Part shown: positions 1 through 7,431 of the stretch, piece by piece
How positions within the stretch are numbered: position 1 is the stretch's first letter
How the letters are laid out: every line of letters starts with the position of its first letter
Source of the DNA: JAZBPO01 sp963691775
Lineage (GTDB): Bacteria > Pseudomonadota > Gammaproteobacteria > Pseudomonadales > Azotimanducaceae
Direction of reading: 5' to 3'
DNA length: 64,000 bases
Assembly (NCBI GenBank): GCA_963691775.1
Contig: OY829369.1
Span: 2,232,001 to 2,296,000 of the forward strand
Made by a program: the position numbers and the translations under genes
Notes under the pieces: generated by a model
Told to the model about the DNA's origin: nothing
The model's database searches: none
The model's input: the letters and a program-made list of their open reading frames with translations, nothing else

Positions 1-611
1 CCGGTGAACCCGGTGCGGGACACCATTAGCGTCGTGCCCTGAAAGGGGAAATAGCGGATCTCGAAAGGCCGGCAGGTCTCGATGTCCTCGAGGCCCATAC
101 GCTTGAGTACAGAGCAGGAGGTCGGACCCTGCACGGATAGCGCGGCTGTCTCCTCAGTCACATCCCTGACCTCCACCGCATCGAACCCAAGACAGCTCTT
201 GCGCAGCCAGGCAAGGCAGGGGCTTCCGCAGGTGAGCATGTAGCGCTGCTCGCCAAGCCGGAAGATCGTCCCGTCATCGATGATTCGGCCCTCGTCCGTG
301 CACCACACGCAGTAGGACACGCGGTTGAGCCGGAACTTGGTCACGTCGCGCGTGACCATACGATTGAGCATGGCTTCGGCATCGGGACCCGAGATCTCGT
401 ACTTCTGCATCGGACTGATGTCGTAGGTCCCGCACAGGTTCCGAATACAGAAGTACTCGTACTCGACGTCGTAGAAGTAGTCGGCGAACTTCACCCCATT
501 CCAGCTCGACCACGCTTCGCGGACGTTGAGCGCCGCCAATCGGGGGTGAAACGGCGAAAGCTTCGGACGCTCGCCGGCGAAGGGATCCTGCGCGTGGCTG
601 GGCTCACTCAT
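1..611 (-). CDS. GcvT-family aminomethyl/methyl transferase, 3' part missing (cassette copy 1)
   Basis: The frame opens with ATG at 611 and runs off the left edge, so only about 203 N-terminal residues are seen. The text matches the folate-binding GcvT fold: a YDISPMQKYEISGPDA segment, then DEGRIIDDGTIFRL, which carries the Asp that is catalytic in glycine-cleavage T-protein, then SVQGPTS and SRTGFTG. The family moves a one-carbon unit between a donor and tetrahydrofolate; relatives include T-protein, DmdA, LigM and the C-terminal half of dimethylglycine dehydrogenase. The start overlaps the stop of the upstream FAD gene by 8 nt (ATGAGTGA), implying coupled translation. It is clearly homologous to the complete protein at 13895-15094. 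Substrate is unknown; it is not part of a gcvTHP operon here, so a glycine-cleavage role is unlikely. Confidence 0.8.
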   Translation of the reverse strand, partial: MSEPSHAQDPFAGERPKLSPFHPRLAALNVREAWSSWNGVKFADYFYDVEYEYFCIRNLCGTYDISPMQKYEISGPDAEAMLNRMVTRDVTKFRLNRVSYCVWCTDEGRIIDDGTIFRLGEQRYMLTCGSPCLAWLRKSCLGFDAVEVRDVTEETAALSVQGPTSCSVLKRMGLEDIETCRPFEIRYFPFQGTTLMVSRTGFT

Positions 612-2226
612 CGTGGAAATCGTCTTCCGGAACAGTGTTGGGTCGCTTGAGGTCCATGAGAATCTCGCGCGCTGCGTTGGCCCCGCACACGGCCGATACG
701 CCGCCGCCCGGGTGCGTGGACGAACCGCACATGTACAAATTTTTCAAAGGCATGCGGTACTGACCGTAGCCCGGGAAGGGACGGTTGAAGAACAGTTGGT
801 CGATCGTCAGCTCGCCCTGGAAGATGTTGCCCTCCGTGAGCCCGATCTCATTCTCGATCTCATGCGGCGTACGGACCTCCATGTGCACGATGAGATCCTT
901 GAACCCCGGCGCGTAGCGTTCGATCTTGTCGATGACCGTTGCACCGAAGGCATCGCGCTTCTCCGGTGTCCAGGGGCCATCGCTCAGCTCCGGCGGGCAG
1001 TACTGGATGAAGTTGGACATCCAGTGTTTTCCCGCGGGGGCGACCGTTGGATCCCAGGCGGACGGGATTACCGATTCGATGAACGGATCGTCAGACCAGG
1101 TACCGCGCTTCCAGCAGTCGTAGGCGCGCTCCATGGTCTCCAGAGATCCGACAAAACCTTGCCCGCCACGATCCAGGTACCGGTTGTCGGGCACGCCCGT
1201 GAACTTCGGCAGCCCGCTGAGGGCAATATTTACCTTTCCCGATGAGCCGCGAATCTTGAAGTTCTTCGCCCGCCGGTAAATGTCCTCGGGGAGGTCTGCT
1301 CGGTCGATGACTTTGGTGAACGTTCGCTTTGCATCGAGGTTGGAGACGACGATACCCGCCGAAAGCTCGTCTCCGTTCTCCAGAATCACCCCGTCGGCAC
1401 GTCCGTTGTTGACCCGGATGCGAGCGACACCGGCCTCCGTGCGCAGCTCGCCCCCGAAGGACTTGTATGCTGATGCGATCGCATCGGAGATGGCCCCCAT
1501 GCCGCCCCGCGCAAGCCCCCAGGCGCCGATACTGCCGTCCACGTCGCCCATGACGTGATGCAGCAGAATGTAGGCAGAGCCGGGCGAGTAGACGCCAAGC
1601 GCGGTCCCGATGATCCCCGGGCTGGCCATGGCGCCCTTGATCAGATCGTTTTCGAAATAGTCCTCGAGGAACTCCGCGGCGCTCATCGTGAAGAACCGGA
1701 TGTATTCGTACAGCTCCCGCTCGCCCAGCGCCCAGAACTGCTTGGCGAGAAACAGCAATTCCTGCATATCACGCAACCGGAACGACGAGGGGTCCGGCGG
1801 CGTTCGCATGAGCGTCTTGCGAATCACCTGGGAGTAACGTGTGAGATCGGCCTGGAAGCGGAACATCGCATCCGCATCGTGCGGTGAGTGGCGCCTGAGT
1901 TCGTTGTAGGACGCGGTTTCGTCCTGATAGCTGAACAGCCGCTCGTCGCCGTTGCCGAAGGTCACCGTGCCGAGATACGGCACGATCATGAGACCGTGTC
2001 TGCCGAGCTCGAGATCGCGATGAATGGCCTGGCGCATCATCGAGCAAACGTAAGAGCAGCTGGAATACAGCCATCCCGGTTCGAGCTCCCGCGAGACCGC
2101 AGCGCCACCGATGTAGTCGTTCTTCTCCAGAACGCAGACCTTCAGGCCTGCCTTTGCGAGGTACGCAGCGTTCGTGAGGCCGTTGTGGCCTGCACCAACG
2201 ACGATCGCGTCGTATTGGTTCGTCAT
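604..2226 (-). CDS. FAD-dependent oxidoreductase, PYROXD2/phytoene-desaturase type, form A (cassette copy 1)
   Basis: 540 residues. An N-terminal Rossmann FAD-binding motif, VVGAGHNGLTNAAYLAKAG, is followed by EKNDYIGGAAVSRE, and the C-terminal flavin-binding end reads SSTHPGGGVSAVCGANAA. This order is typical of the COG1233 amine-oxidase/phytoene-desaturase superfamily and of PYROXD2. No signal peptide or membrane segment is visible, so it is probably cytoplasmic. The open frame extends to 2301, but ATG 2226 is preferred because it places MTNQYD directly before the Rossmann strand and makes an ATGA overlap with the preceding gene. Roughly 60 percent of residues look identical by eye to form A at 16649-18262. 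Its partner genes are a second FAD enzyme and a GcvT protein. Carotenoid synthesis is unlikely because no crtB/crtE-like gene is present; amine oxidation is the inference. Confidence 0.85.
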   Translation of the reverse strand: MTNQYDAIVVGAGHNGLTNAAYLAKAGLKVCVLEKNDYIGGAAVSRELEPGWLYSSCSYVCSMMRQAIHRDLELGRHGLMIVPYLGTVTFGNGDERLFSYQDETASYNELRRHSPHDADAMFRFQADLTRYSQVIRKTLMRTPPDPSSFRLRDMQELLFLAKQFWALGERELYEYIRFFTMSAAEFLEDYFENDLIKGAMASPGIIGTALGVYSPGSAYILLHHVMGDVDGSIGAWGLARGGMGAISDAIASAYKSFGGELRTEAGVARIRVNNGRADGVILENGDELSAGIVVSNLDAKRTFTKVIDRADLPEDIYRRAKNFKIRGSSGKVNIALSGLPKFTGVPDNRYLDRGGQGFVGSLETMERAYDCWKRGTWSDDPFIESVIPSAWDPTVAPAGKHWMSNFIQYCPPELSDGPWTPEKRDAFGATVIDKIERYAPGFKDLIVHMEVRTPHEIENEIGLTEGNIFQGELTIDQLFFNRPFPGYGQYRMPLKNLYMCGSSTHPGGGVSAVCGANAAREILMDLKRPNTVPEDDFHDE

Positions 2227-3758
2227 CGCAGGACTTCCCGAGCGGCATTGAAACCCGCCGCGCCAACCAGATCGCCGCCCGGATGACAGCCGGCACTGCA
2301 CAAGAACAGGTTGTCTATGGGGGTTCGATACTGGCCGGCGTCGTAGGTCGGGCGCATCATCAAGAGCTGATCAACGGCAAACTCGGTGTGGTGCCAGTGT
2401 CCGCCGGTCACGCCGAAACGCTCCTCGATATCAGAGGGTGTGAGCAACTCGGCCGCAACGATTTGACTGCGGATACCGGGCGCGAACCGCTCGATCGTCG
2501 CCATCACGGACTCCAGCAGCGCATCCCGAGCGCCGTTCGTCCATCCCTCCCTGTGCCGGGCAGGCACGTACATGACGTGCGCAGAAAGTACGTGATGGCC
2601 TTCCGGTGCCAAAGAGGCATCCTCGAGGCTCGGGAGCGTGACCTCGAGCACGGGCTGTTTCGAGGCTTCTCCATACTTTGCATCGTCGTAGGCGAACTCG
2701 ATCGCATCCAGTCCCGGCGCCATGAGCAGACGGCCACGCGGCTGGGTAAGCCCGGCGAACTCGGGCAATCCGTTCAGGGCCAGATGAACCTTGGCAACAA
2801 GACCCTCTGATCGGAGCCGTTCGATCCGATTCGAGAAGCCGATGTCCAGCCGGGCGTAGCCGACAAGGTCGCGGAAAGTGTGCTTCGGATCGACGCCGGA
2901 GATCACTCGATCTGCCTCGATGACCTCGCCCGATGCGAGCTCGACGCCACAGGCCTGCTGCGTCGCGGAGAGCACGACCTGGCGCACTGGGCTGTCGCAT
3001 AGCAGCTCAACCCCCGCCTCTCGTGAAGCATCCACCAGCGCGTCGACGAGCGACCGGACGCCGCCCGGGCCAATCCGATGCTGGCCGTAGAAGCCGGTGC
3101 TTCCACGATAGAGCATGGCGAGTACGGCGCTGTTCGGAGAGCGGGGGGCCATGCGGCCACCGATAAGACCGTCCCAACACAGGGCCGCCTTCAGCCGGTC
3201 CTCCTCGAAGTACTCATCAACAAGATCGCGCGCGGAGAGGGTGGCGATGCGGAAGAACTCAAGCATGTCCTGCTTGCCAAGCAGCCGTAGACTGACCCCC
3301 AGATGCGCGAACTTCGCGACTTCGGAGGGCGAGCGGTCGCTCAGCCGCGGCACCGTTTTCTCCCAGAAAGGTGCCATGGTCGACGCGTACCGATTCATCA
3401 ATCGGTGGAATTCTTCAAAGGCCGCGCTGTCGGCTTCGGAGGCACCTGCGAGGCGACCATCTTCAATGGAGATGTGCGCGCCATCCTCATCGAGGGCCAC
3501 GAGGGGAACCGATGCGGCTCGCGCGTCGAATCCGAAGCGTGCGAGCTCAAGGTCCTTTGCGACCCGTTCAGAAAAGTGCGAGACGGAGTGCGCGACAGCG
3601 CTCCGATAGCCCTCTGCAAACTCGATGCCTGCCGCAAGCCCGCCGGGGCTGCTGCCGCGTTCGACAACGAGCACCCGCTGTCCAGCGCGGCGGAGATAGG
3701 AGGCGCAGACCAGACCGTTGTGGCCTGCACCGACGACGATGGAATCAAATCGCGGCAC
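2223..3758 (-). CDS. FAD-dependent oxidoreductase, PYROXD2/phytoene-desaturase type, form B (cassette copy 1)
   Basis: 511 residues from GTG 3758 (VPRFDSIVVGAG). A TTG at 3791 would add 11 residues; the GTG is chosen because homologues in this window also begin 3-7 residues before the Rossmann strand. Neither has a strong Shine-Dalgarno. The GAGHNGLVCASYLRRAG dinucleotide-binding motif and the C-terminal CSAGCHPGGDLVGAAGFNAA flavin-binding end define the same superfamily as its neighbour. The sequence is diverged from form A and closer to form B at 15091-16656; both B proteins share the CSAGCHPGGD ending. It is first in an operon transcribed away from puuA. A and B are always adjacent here, so they may form a heteromer or act on successive oxidation steps. 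Confidence 0.83.
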   Translation of the reverse strand: MPRFDSIVVGAGHNGLVCASYLRRAGQRVLVVERGSSPGGLAAGIEFAEGYRSAVAHSVSHFSERVAKDLELARFGFDARAASVPLVALDEDGAHISIEDGRLAGASEADSAAFEEFHRLMNRYASTMAPFWEKTVPRLSDRSPSEVAKFAHLGVSLRLLGKQDMLEFFRIATLSARDLVDEYFEEDRLKAALCWDGLIGGRMAPRSPNSAVLAMLYRGSTGFYGQHRIGPGGVRSLVDALVDASREAGVELLCDSPVRQVVLSATQQACGVELASGEVIEADRVISGVDPKHTFRDLVGYARLDIGFSNRIERLRSEGLVAKVHLALNGLPEFAGLTQPRGRLLMAPGLDAIEFAYDDAKYGEASKQPVLEVTLPSLEDASLAPEGHHVLSAHVMYVPARHREGWTNGARDALLESVMATIERFAPGIRSQIVAAELLTPSDIEERFGVTGGHWHHTEFAVDQLLMMRPTYDAGQYRTPIDNLFLCSAGCHPGGDLVGAAGFNAAREVLR

Positions 3759-3842
3759 GGCTTGATGGCGTCCGAAATGAAGATCGCGCAAGTTTTCGGA
3801 GACGTGCGGAGCCGGTCTTCCCTGCCTACAGGCTGACAGGGC

Positions 3843-3860
3843 GCACGCTCAGAGGCGTGC
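3843..3860. promoter_or_regulatory. Inverted repeat in divergent puuA / FAD-cassette promoter region
   Basis: A perfect 6-bp inverted repeat (GCACGC, 6-nt spacer, GCGTGC) lies in the 267-nt region 3759-4025 between the divergent cassette and puuA. It could be a regulator site controlling both directions. No strong -10/-35 pair was recognised around it, so the assignment is tentative. Confidence 0.25.
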
Positions 3861-4025
3861 CATGATGATATTGGAGCGTCCGTTTTGCGTCATCGCGAGC
3901 GGGCAACCGGAGACGCTTGGATGCATGGGTGAGCGCGGCGCGCAGCTCTTCTACGGGGCGTGCCCAGGCGCACCAAATTGGATATCGAGACATCTCGGGC
4001 CGATCCACCAGATGGCGAGATCCCT

Positions 4026-5384
4026 ATGAACGATGACTCCTTGAGTCCCGCTGCGGCAACGCTTGATGGCGCCCTTGCTTGGCTCCGTGCCAACGGCATC
4101 GACCGCATCGAGACGACCGTTCCCGACATGGCCGGCATCGGCCGGGGCAAGGTCCAGCCGGTCAGCGACTTCAAGGAAGAAGGGACGCGCATCCCGCAAG
4201 CGATCCTGGCCCAAACGGTCAACGGCACCTTCCATCTCGTCCCGGAAAACGTCGGCGATCGCGACATGTCGCTGCGCGCCGACCTATCCACGCTCCGGCG
4301 TCTGCCCTGGACAAGCGAGCCGACCGCCGTTGTCATCATGGACTGCGTCGACGACGACGGCGCGCTCCTGCCGATCGCGCCCCGGACGGTTCTGGCCCGC
4401 ACGCTTGATCTGTACCGCGCACAAGGGTGGACGCCGGTGGTTGCGCCGGAGGTGGAGTTCTATCTGATCCGAGCAGACGAGGACCCCTGGAATCGAGTCC
4501 GGCCGCTTGCGCCGGACGAGGACGACCTCGAGGACCTCACTGATCCCTACGGTACAGACCGCTTCCATGAGCTTGCGGGGTTCTTCTCGCAGCTTGAAGA
4601 AACATGCCGCAGGCAGGACATACGGGTCGGCGCTCTGTCACAGGAACTCGGGCCCGGACAGTTCGAGATCAACTTCGACCACGGCGATCCCTTGAAGCTT
4701 GCGGACGATGTCTTCCACTTCAAACGCACCATCAGACACGTTGCGGCCGCGCACGAACTACGCGCGATTTTTCTGTCGAAGGTCCACGAAGGCGCCGCAG
4801 GCAGTTCCTTTCACATCCACCAGAGCGTCTACGACGACAACGGACGGAACATTTTTTCCACCACCGAGGGCGAGGCGAGCGAGCACTTTGGCCACTACAT
4901 CGGGGGCCTGCAGCGCCATCTGAGGGACTTTTTACTGTTCTTTGCCCCCTATGCGAATTCCTACCGGCGCCTCATCAGCCACTGGGCCTCGCCGATCAAT
5001 CTCGAATGGGGCGTGGACAACCGCACCGTCGGCCTGCGCGTCCCCGTCTCCGAGCCAGCAGCGCGGCGCGTCGAGAATCGCCTGGCGGGCGCCGACGTGA
5101 ACCCGTATCTCGCAATCGCAGGCAGCCTGGCCTGCGGCTACCTCGGCCTCACGAACCGCCTAGCCCCGACCGCTCCGATCCAGGAATCGGCCTATGACAG
5201 CCCCTTCGCTTTGCTTCGCCACCCCTATCTCGCAATTGAGCAGTTTCGCGACAGCGCCGAGGCGCGAGCTATGTTCAGCGACGACTTCGTTGAGTGGTTC
5301 ACGGCCATGAAGCAGCAGGAATGCATCGAGTGCGAGGAGCGCGTGCCGACGTGGGAGCGCGACTCACTCGGCTGGACGCTGTGA
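4026..5384 (+). CDS. puuA: Glutamine synthetase family protein, gamma-glutamylputrescine synthetase type
   Basis: 452 residues from ATG 4026; an in-frame ATG at 3960 would add 22 residues that do not look like the family. Glutamine-synthetase hallmarks are present: ELGPGQFEINF, SSFHIHQSVYDDNG in the ATP/ammonia region, and the C-terminal NLEWGVDNRTVGLRVP and NPYLAIAGSLACG blocks. The family ligates glutamate to an amine using ATP. The neighbours (PuuR-type regulator, spuC, bauA, spermidine dehydrogenases) make gamma-glutamylation of putrescine or another polyamine, not nitrogen assimilation, the best reading. It is divergent from FAD cassette 1 and is followed after 111 nt by the cupin and amidotransferase genes. 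Substrate specificity cannot be read from sequence; other gamma-glutamyl-amine ligases are possible. Confidence 0.78.
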   Translation: MNDDSLSPAAATLDGALAWLRANGIDRIETTVPDMAGIGRGKVQPVSDFKEEGTRIPQAILAQTVNGTFHLVPENVGDRDMSLRADLSTLRRLPWTSEPTAVVIMDCVDDDGALLPIAPRTVLARTLDLYRAQGWTPVVAPEVEFYLIRADEDPWNRVRPLAPDEDDLEDLTDPYGTDRFHELAGFFSQLEETCRRQDIRVGALSQELGPGQFEINFDHGDPLKLADDVFHFKRTIRHVAAAHELRAIFLSKVHEGAAGSSFHIHQSVYDDNGRNIFSTTEGEASEHFGHYIGGLQRHLRDFLLFFAPYANSYRRLISHWASPINLEWGVDNRTVGLRVPVSEPAARRVENRLAGADVNPYLAIAGSLACGYLGLTNRLAPTAPIQESAYDSPFALLRHPYLAIEQFRDSAEARAMFSDDFVEWFTAMKQQECIECEERVPTWERDSLGWTL

Positions 5385-5495
5385 GCGTAGACGCCAGCGC
5401 TCCCTGATCCCGACGCGCGTCTTGTGCCTGCGTCCAAAGGGGCCTGACACCGCGGCCCTATCACTCAGCAAAAGGATGCCCAGGAGGGCCCGCCC

Positions 5496-5993
5496 ATGAC
5501 TGCCCAGCCGCTCCGCTTGAACTTTCGCACCCCGGGGCGGCGTCTCGCAGCCCTTCTCGCCTGCGCCTGCGGGCTCCTCAGCGGCACCGTTTGCGCCAGC
5601 GATGCGAGCCAGGAGCCTGTCGCGCCGCCGGCCGCGTGGACCCTCCACGGACTCAACGCCATGGAGCTGGAGGATCTGGGCGATATCGATTGGGCGCCGA
5701 TTACCAGGGGCGTGGCCGGCAACAGCGAAGGCCTGCTCTTCGAAGGCCAGAACACCGTGGCAGTCTGGGACGCAGGACCGGCACGCCTGATCCTCGACAG
5801 CCCGCTGCCCTACGACGAGTTCGTGGTCGTGCTCAAGGGTGAGCTCGTGCTCACCGACGAAGCCGGTAACGCCATGACCTATCGCGCCGGCGACATGTTC
5901 ATGCTGCCTCGCGGATTCCGCGGCGTCTGGGACATGACCGAGGCGTATCGCGAGCTGATCGTCGTCGACACCGCAGCGTATAACGCAGAGTGA
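5496..5993 (+). CDS. Exported small cupin protein (DUF861/cupin_3-like)
   Basis: 165 residues. The start ATG 5496 has a good Shine-Dalgarno (AGGAGG about 10 nt upstream). A Sec-type signal peptide is visible: a short basic region, then RRLAALLACACGLLSG ending near VCAS. The mature part is a single cupin barrel; FVVVLKGELVLTDEAG and YRAGDMFMLPRGFRGVWDM match the two cupin motifs of the DUF861/EutQ-like group, with a Trp-rich end (GVWDM). Such cupins are often found with polyamine or amino-acid catabolic genes, but their biochemical role is not established. Export of this one is unusual; a periplasmic binding or isomerase role is possible. It lies between puuA and the amidotransferase in the same direction. 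Confidence 0.7.
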   Translation: MTAQPLRLNFRTPGRRLAALLACACGLLSGTVCASDASQEPVAPPAAWTLHGLNAMELEDLGDIDWAPITRGVAGNSEGLLFEGQNTVAVWDAGPARLILDSPLPYDEFVVVLKGELVLTDEAGNAMTYRAGDMFMLPRGFRGVWDMTEAYRELIVVDTAAYNAE

Positions 5994-6007
5994 TGCGGAA
6001 TCCGGCC

Positions 6008-6712
6008 ATGAAGCTCGGCATCCTTCGCACCGACACGGTCAGACCCGAGTTCGAGGATGAGTTTGGCCAGTATCCCGAAATGTTCCGGGCGCTTCTCGGC
6101 GCCGTTGACGACGCCATCGAGTACGCGGAGTTCGACGTGGAACACAACGAGTTTCCTGACTCGTTGGATGCCGCCGACGCCTATCTGATTACGGGCAGCC
6201 GCTTTTCGGCCTACGAAGATGAGCCGTGGATTCATCGCCTGCTCGCGTTTGTGCGCGAACTGCACAGCGCACGCAAGAAGGTGGTGGGCATTTGCTTCGG
6301 ACACCAGCTCATCGCGCTGGCGCTCGGCGGAACGGTCGAGAAATCCGAGCGCGGCTGGGGCATCGGGCTGCATCAGGCAACGTTCGACACCCTGCCGGCC
6401 TGGCACGACGGTGGCGATCCGTCATTCGGCGTGCTCGTCAGCCACCAGGATCAGGTCACGCAGCTCCCACAAGGCATGGCTCGCCTGGCAGGCAGTTCGT
6501 TCTGCCCGAATGCCGTGACGCAGGTCGGCACGCACATGCTGACTTTCCAGGGCCATCCCGAATTCGAGACGGGCTATTCTCGCGGCCTGATCGAGTTCAG
6601 GCGGCAAACGCTGGATCAGAGGCGCTATCAGGACGCCATGGCATCGCTGGCCAAAGCTCCGGAGCGTGAACGCATCGCGCGCTGGATCATCAACTTCCTG
6701 CGACGGCCCTAG
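6008..6712 (+). CDS. Class-I glutamine amidotransferase (GMP-synthase-like), possible gamma-glutamyl hydrolase
   Basis: 234 residues from ATG 6008 (MKLGILRTDTV), the conserved family start; ATG 5993 or GTG 5990, which overlap the cupin stop, are alternatives. The catalytic triad is visible: Cys96 in GICFGHQ, then His183 and Glu185 in QGHPEFE. The order and the GxCFGHQ elbow match the GMP-synthase-like GATase1 group, not the C26 PuuD peptidase. It sits where the Puu pathway would need a gamma-glutamyl-GABA hydrolase, next to puuA and puuR, so hydrolysis of a gamma-glutamylated intermediate is a reasonable inference. It may instead supply glutamine-derived ammonia to an unknown partner. Confidence 0.75.
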   Translation: MKLGILRTDTVRPEFEDEFGQYPEMFRALLGAVDDAIEYAEFDVEHNEFPDSLDAADAYLITGSRFSAYEDEPWIHRLLAFVRELHSARKKVVGICFGHQLIALALGGTVEKSERGWGIGLHQATFDTLPAWHDGGDPSFGVLVSHQDQVTQLPQGMARLAGSSFCPNAVTQVGTHMLTFQGHPEFETGYSRGLIEFRRQTLDQRRYQDAMASLAKAPERERIARWIINFLRRP

Positions 6713-6733
6713 GACGGCGTTCGCACGGACGGC

Positions 6734-7294
6734 TCAGAATGTTGGCGGCGTACACGCGGTGATTACTTCGCACACAGTTCTGCCCGCGTTCGCGAAGCCA
6801 TGCGGTCGGTGGCTCTCGAAGTAGTACGCATCGCCCGCACGTAGCGTCTCCGTGACGCCGTCAACGGTGAGATCGAGCCGCCCCGAAAGCACCAACCCGC
6901 ATTCTTCTCCCTCATGCCGAAGCTGGTGCTTACCCGTCGTCGCACCAGGCTCGTAGCATTCGTGCAGGAACTGGATCGCCTTGTCAGCCAGATTGGCGCC
7001 AACCTGTCGATAGGACACGCCCCCATCCGCGATCTCCGTAAGCTCCGCCGCACGGAAAATCACCTTGTCGCGCACCTCCTCCTGATCGCTGAAGAACTCA
7101 CCCAGACTCACCGGTACGCCGTCCAGCACCTTTTTTAGCATGCTGACGGTCGGGTTCAGCTTGCCACTCTCGATGAGAGAGATTGATGCATTCGCGACGC
7201 CCGATCGCCTCGCCAGTTCACGCTGGGAGAGCCGATTGCGCTGACGAATCGCCCGCAGGCGATGCCCCGTGTCGTTGTCCTGCAAGACTTGCAC
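6734..7294 (-). CDS. puuR: PuuR-type XRE/cupin transcriptional regulator
   Basis: 186 residues. An XRE helix-turn-helix (about residues 10-65, containing SQRELARRSGVANASIS and IESGKLNPTVSMLKKVL) precedes a cupin sensor domain (about 110-185) with PGATTGKHQLRHEGEECG and PHGFANAG, ending TACTPPTF. Both parts align by eye to E. coli PuuR, the putrescine-responsive repressor, including the C-terminal TPxTF. The start codon is GTG 7294 with almost no leader or Shine-Dalgarno, but the N-terminus aligns with PuuR, so the start is probably right. It is divergent from bauA; candidate operator sites lie between them. It probably represses the neighbouring polyamine genes and itself and is relieved by a polyamine. 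Confidence 0.85.
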   Translation of the reverse strand: MQVLQDNDTGHRLRAIRQRNRLSQRELARRSGVANASISLIESGKLNPTVSMLKKVLDGVPVSLGEFFSDQEEVRDKVIFRAAELTEIADGGVSYRQVGANLADKAIQFLHECYEPGATTGKHQLRHEGEECGLVLSGRLDLTVDGVTETLRAGDAYYFESHRPHGFANAGRTVCEVITACTPPTF

Positions 7295-7303
7295 CCCGCG
7301 CGT

Positions 7304-7318
7304 TTAACATAGTGAACA
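7304..7318. promoter_or_regulatory. Candidate PuuR box overlapping the puuR promoter
   Basis: TTAACATAGTGAACA matches the published E. coli PuuR box (AAAATATAATGAACA, as I recall it) at 11 of 15 positions, including the whole TGAACA end. On the minus strand it overlaps a plausible -10 (TATGTT, 7311-7306) paired with a -35-like TTGAGT (7332-7327, 15-nt spacer), so binding would block puuR transcription. The inference is autorepression. Confidence 0.45.
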
Positions 7319-7362
7319 TCATGCGCACTCAACCTTGATCTTTCAAAGGGTTAAGAAGCTTC

Positions 7363-7381
7363 AGTTAACTAATTGTTTAAC
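7363..7381. promoter_or_regulatory. GTTAAC/GTTTAAC repeats upstream of bauA
   Basis: An 8-bp palindrome AGTTAACT (7363-7370) is followed by GTTTAAC (7375-7381), and the same GTTTAAC occurs at 7302-7308 beside the PuuR-box candidate. The AT-rich block stands out in GC-rich surroundings, 51-69 nt upstream of the bauA start. It may be a second operator or part of the bauA promoter. Confidence 0.35.
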
Positions 7382-7431
7382 GCAGGGCGCGCGCCCTAAG
7401 CTCTTCCCGGTTACTAGAGCAGGAGCTTCCC

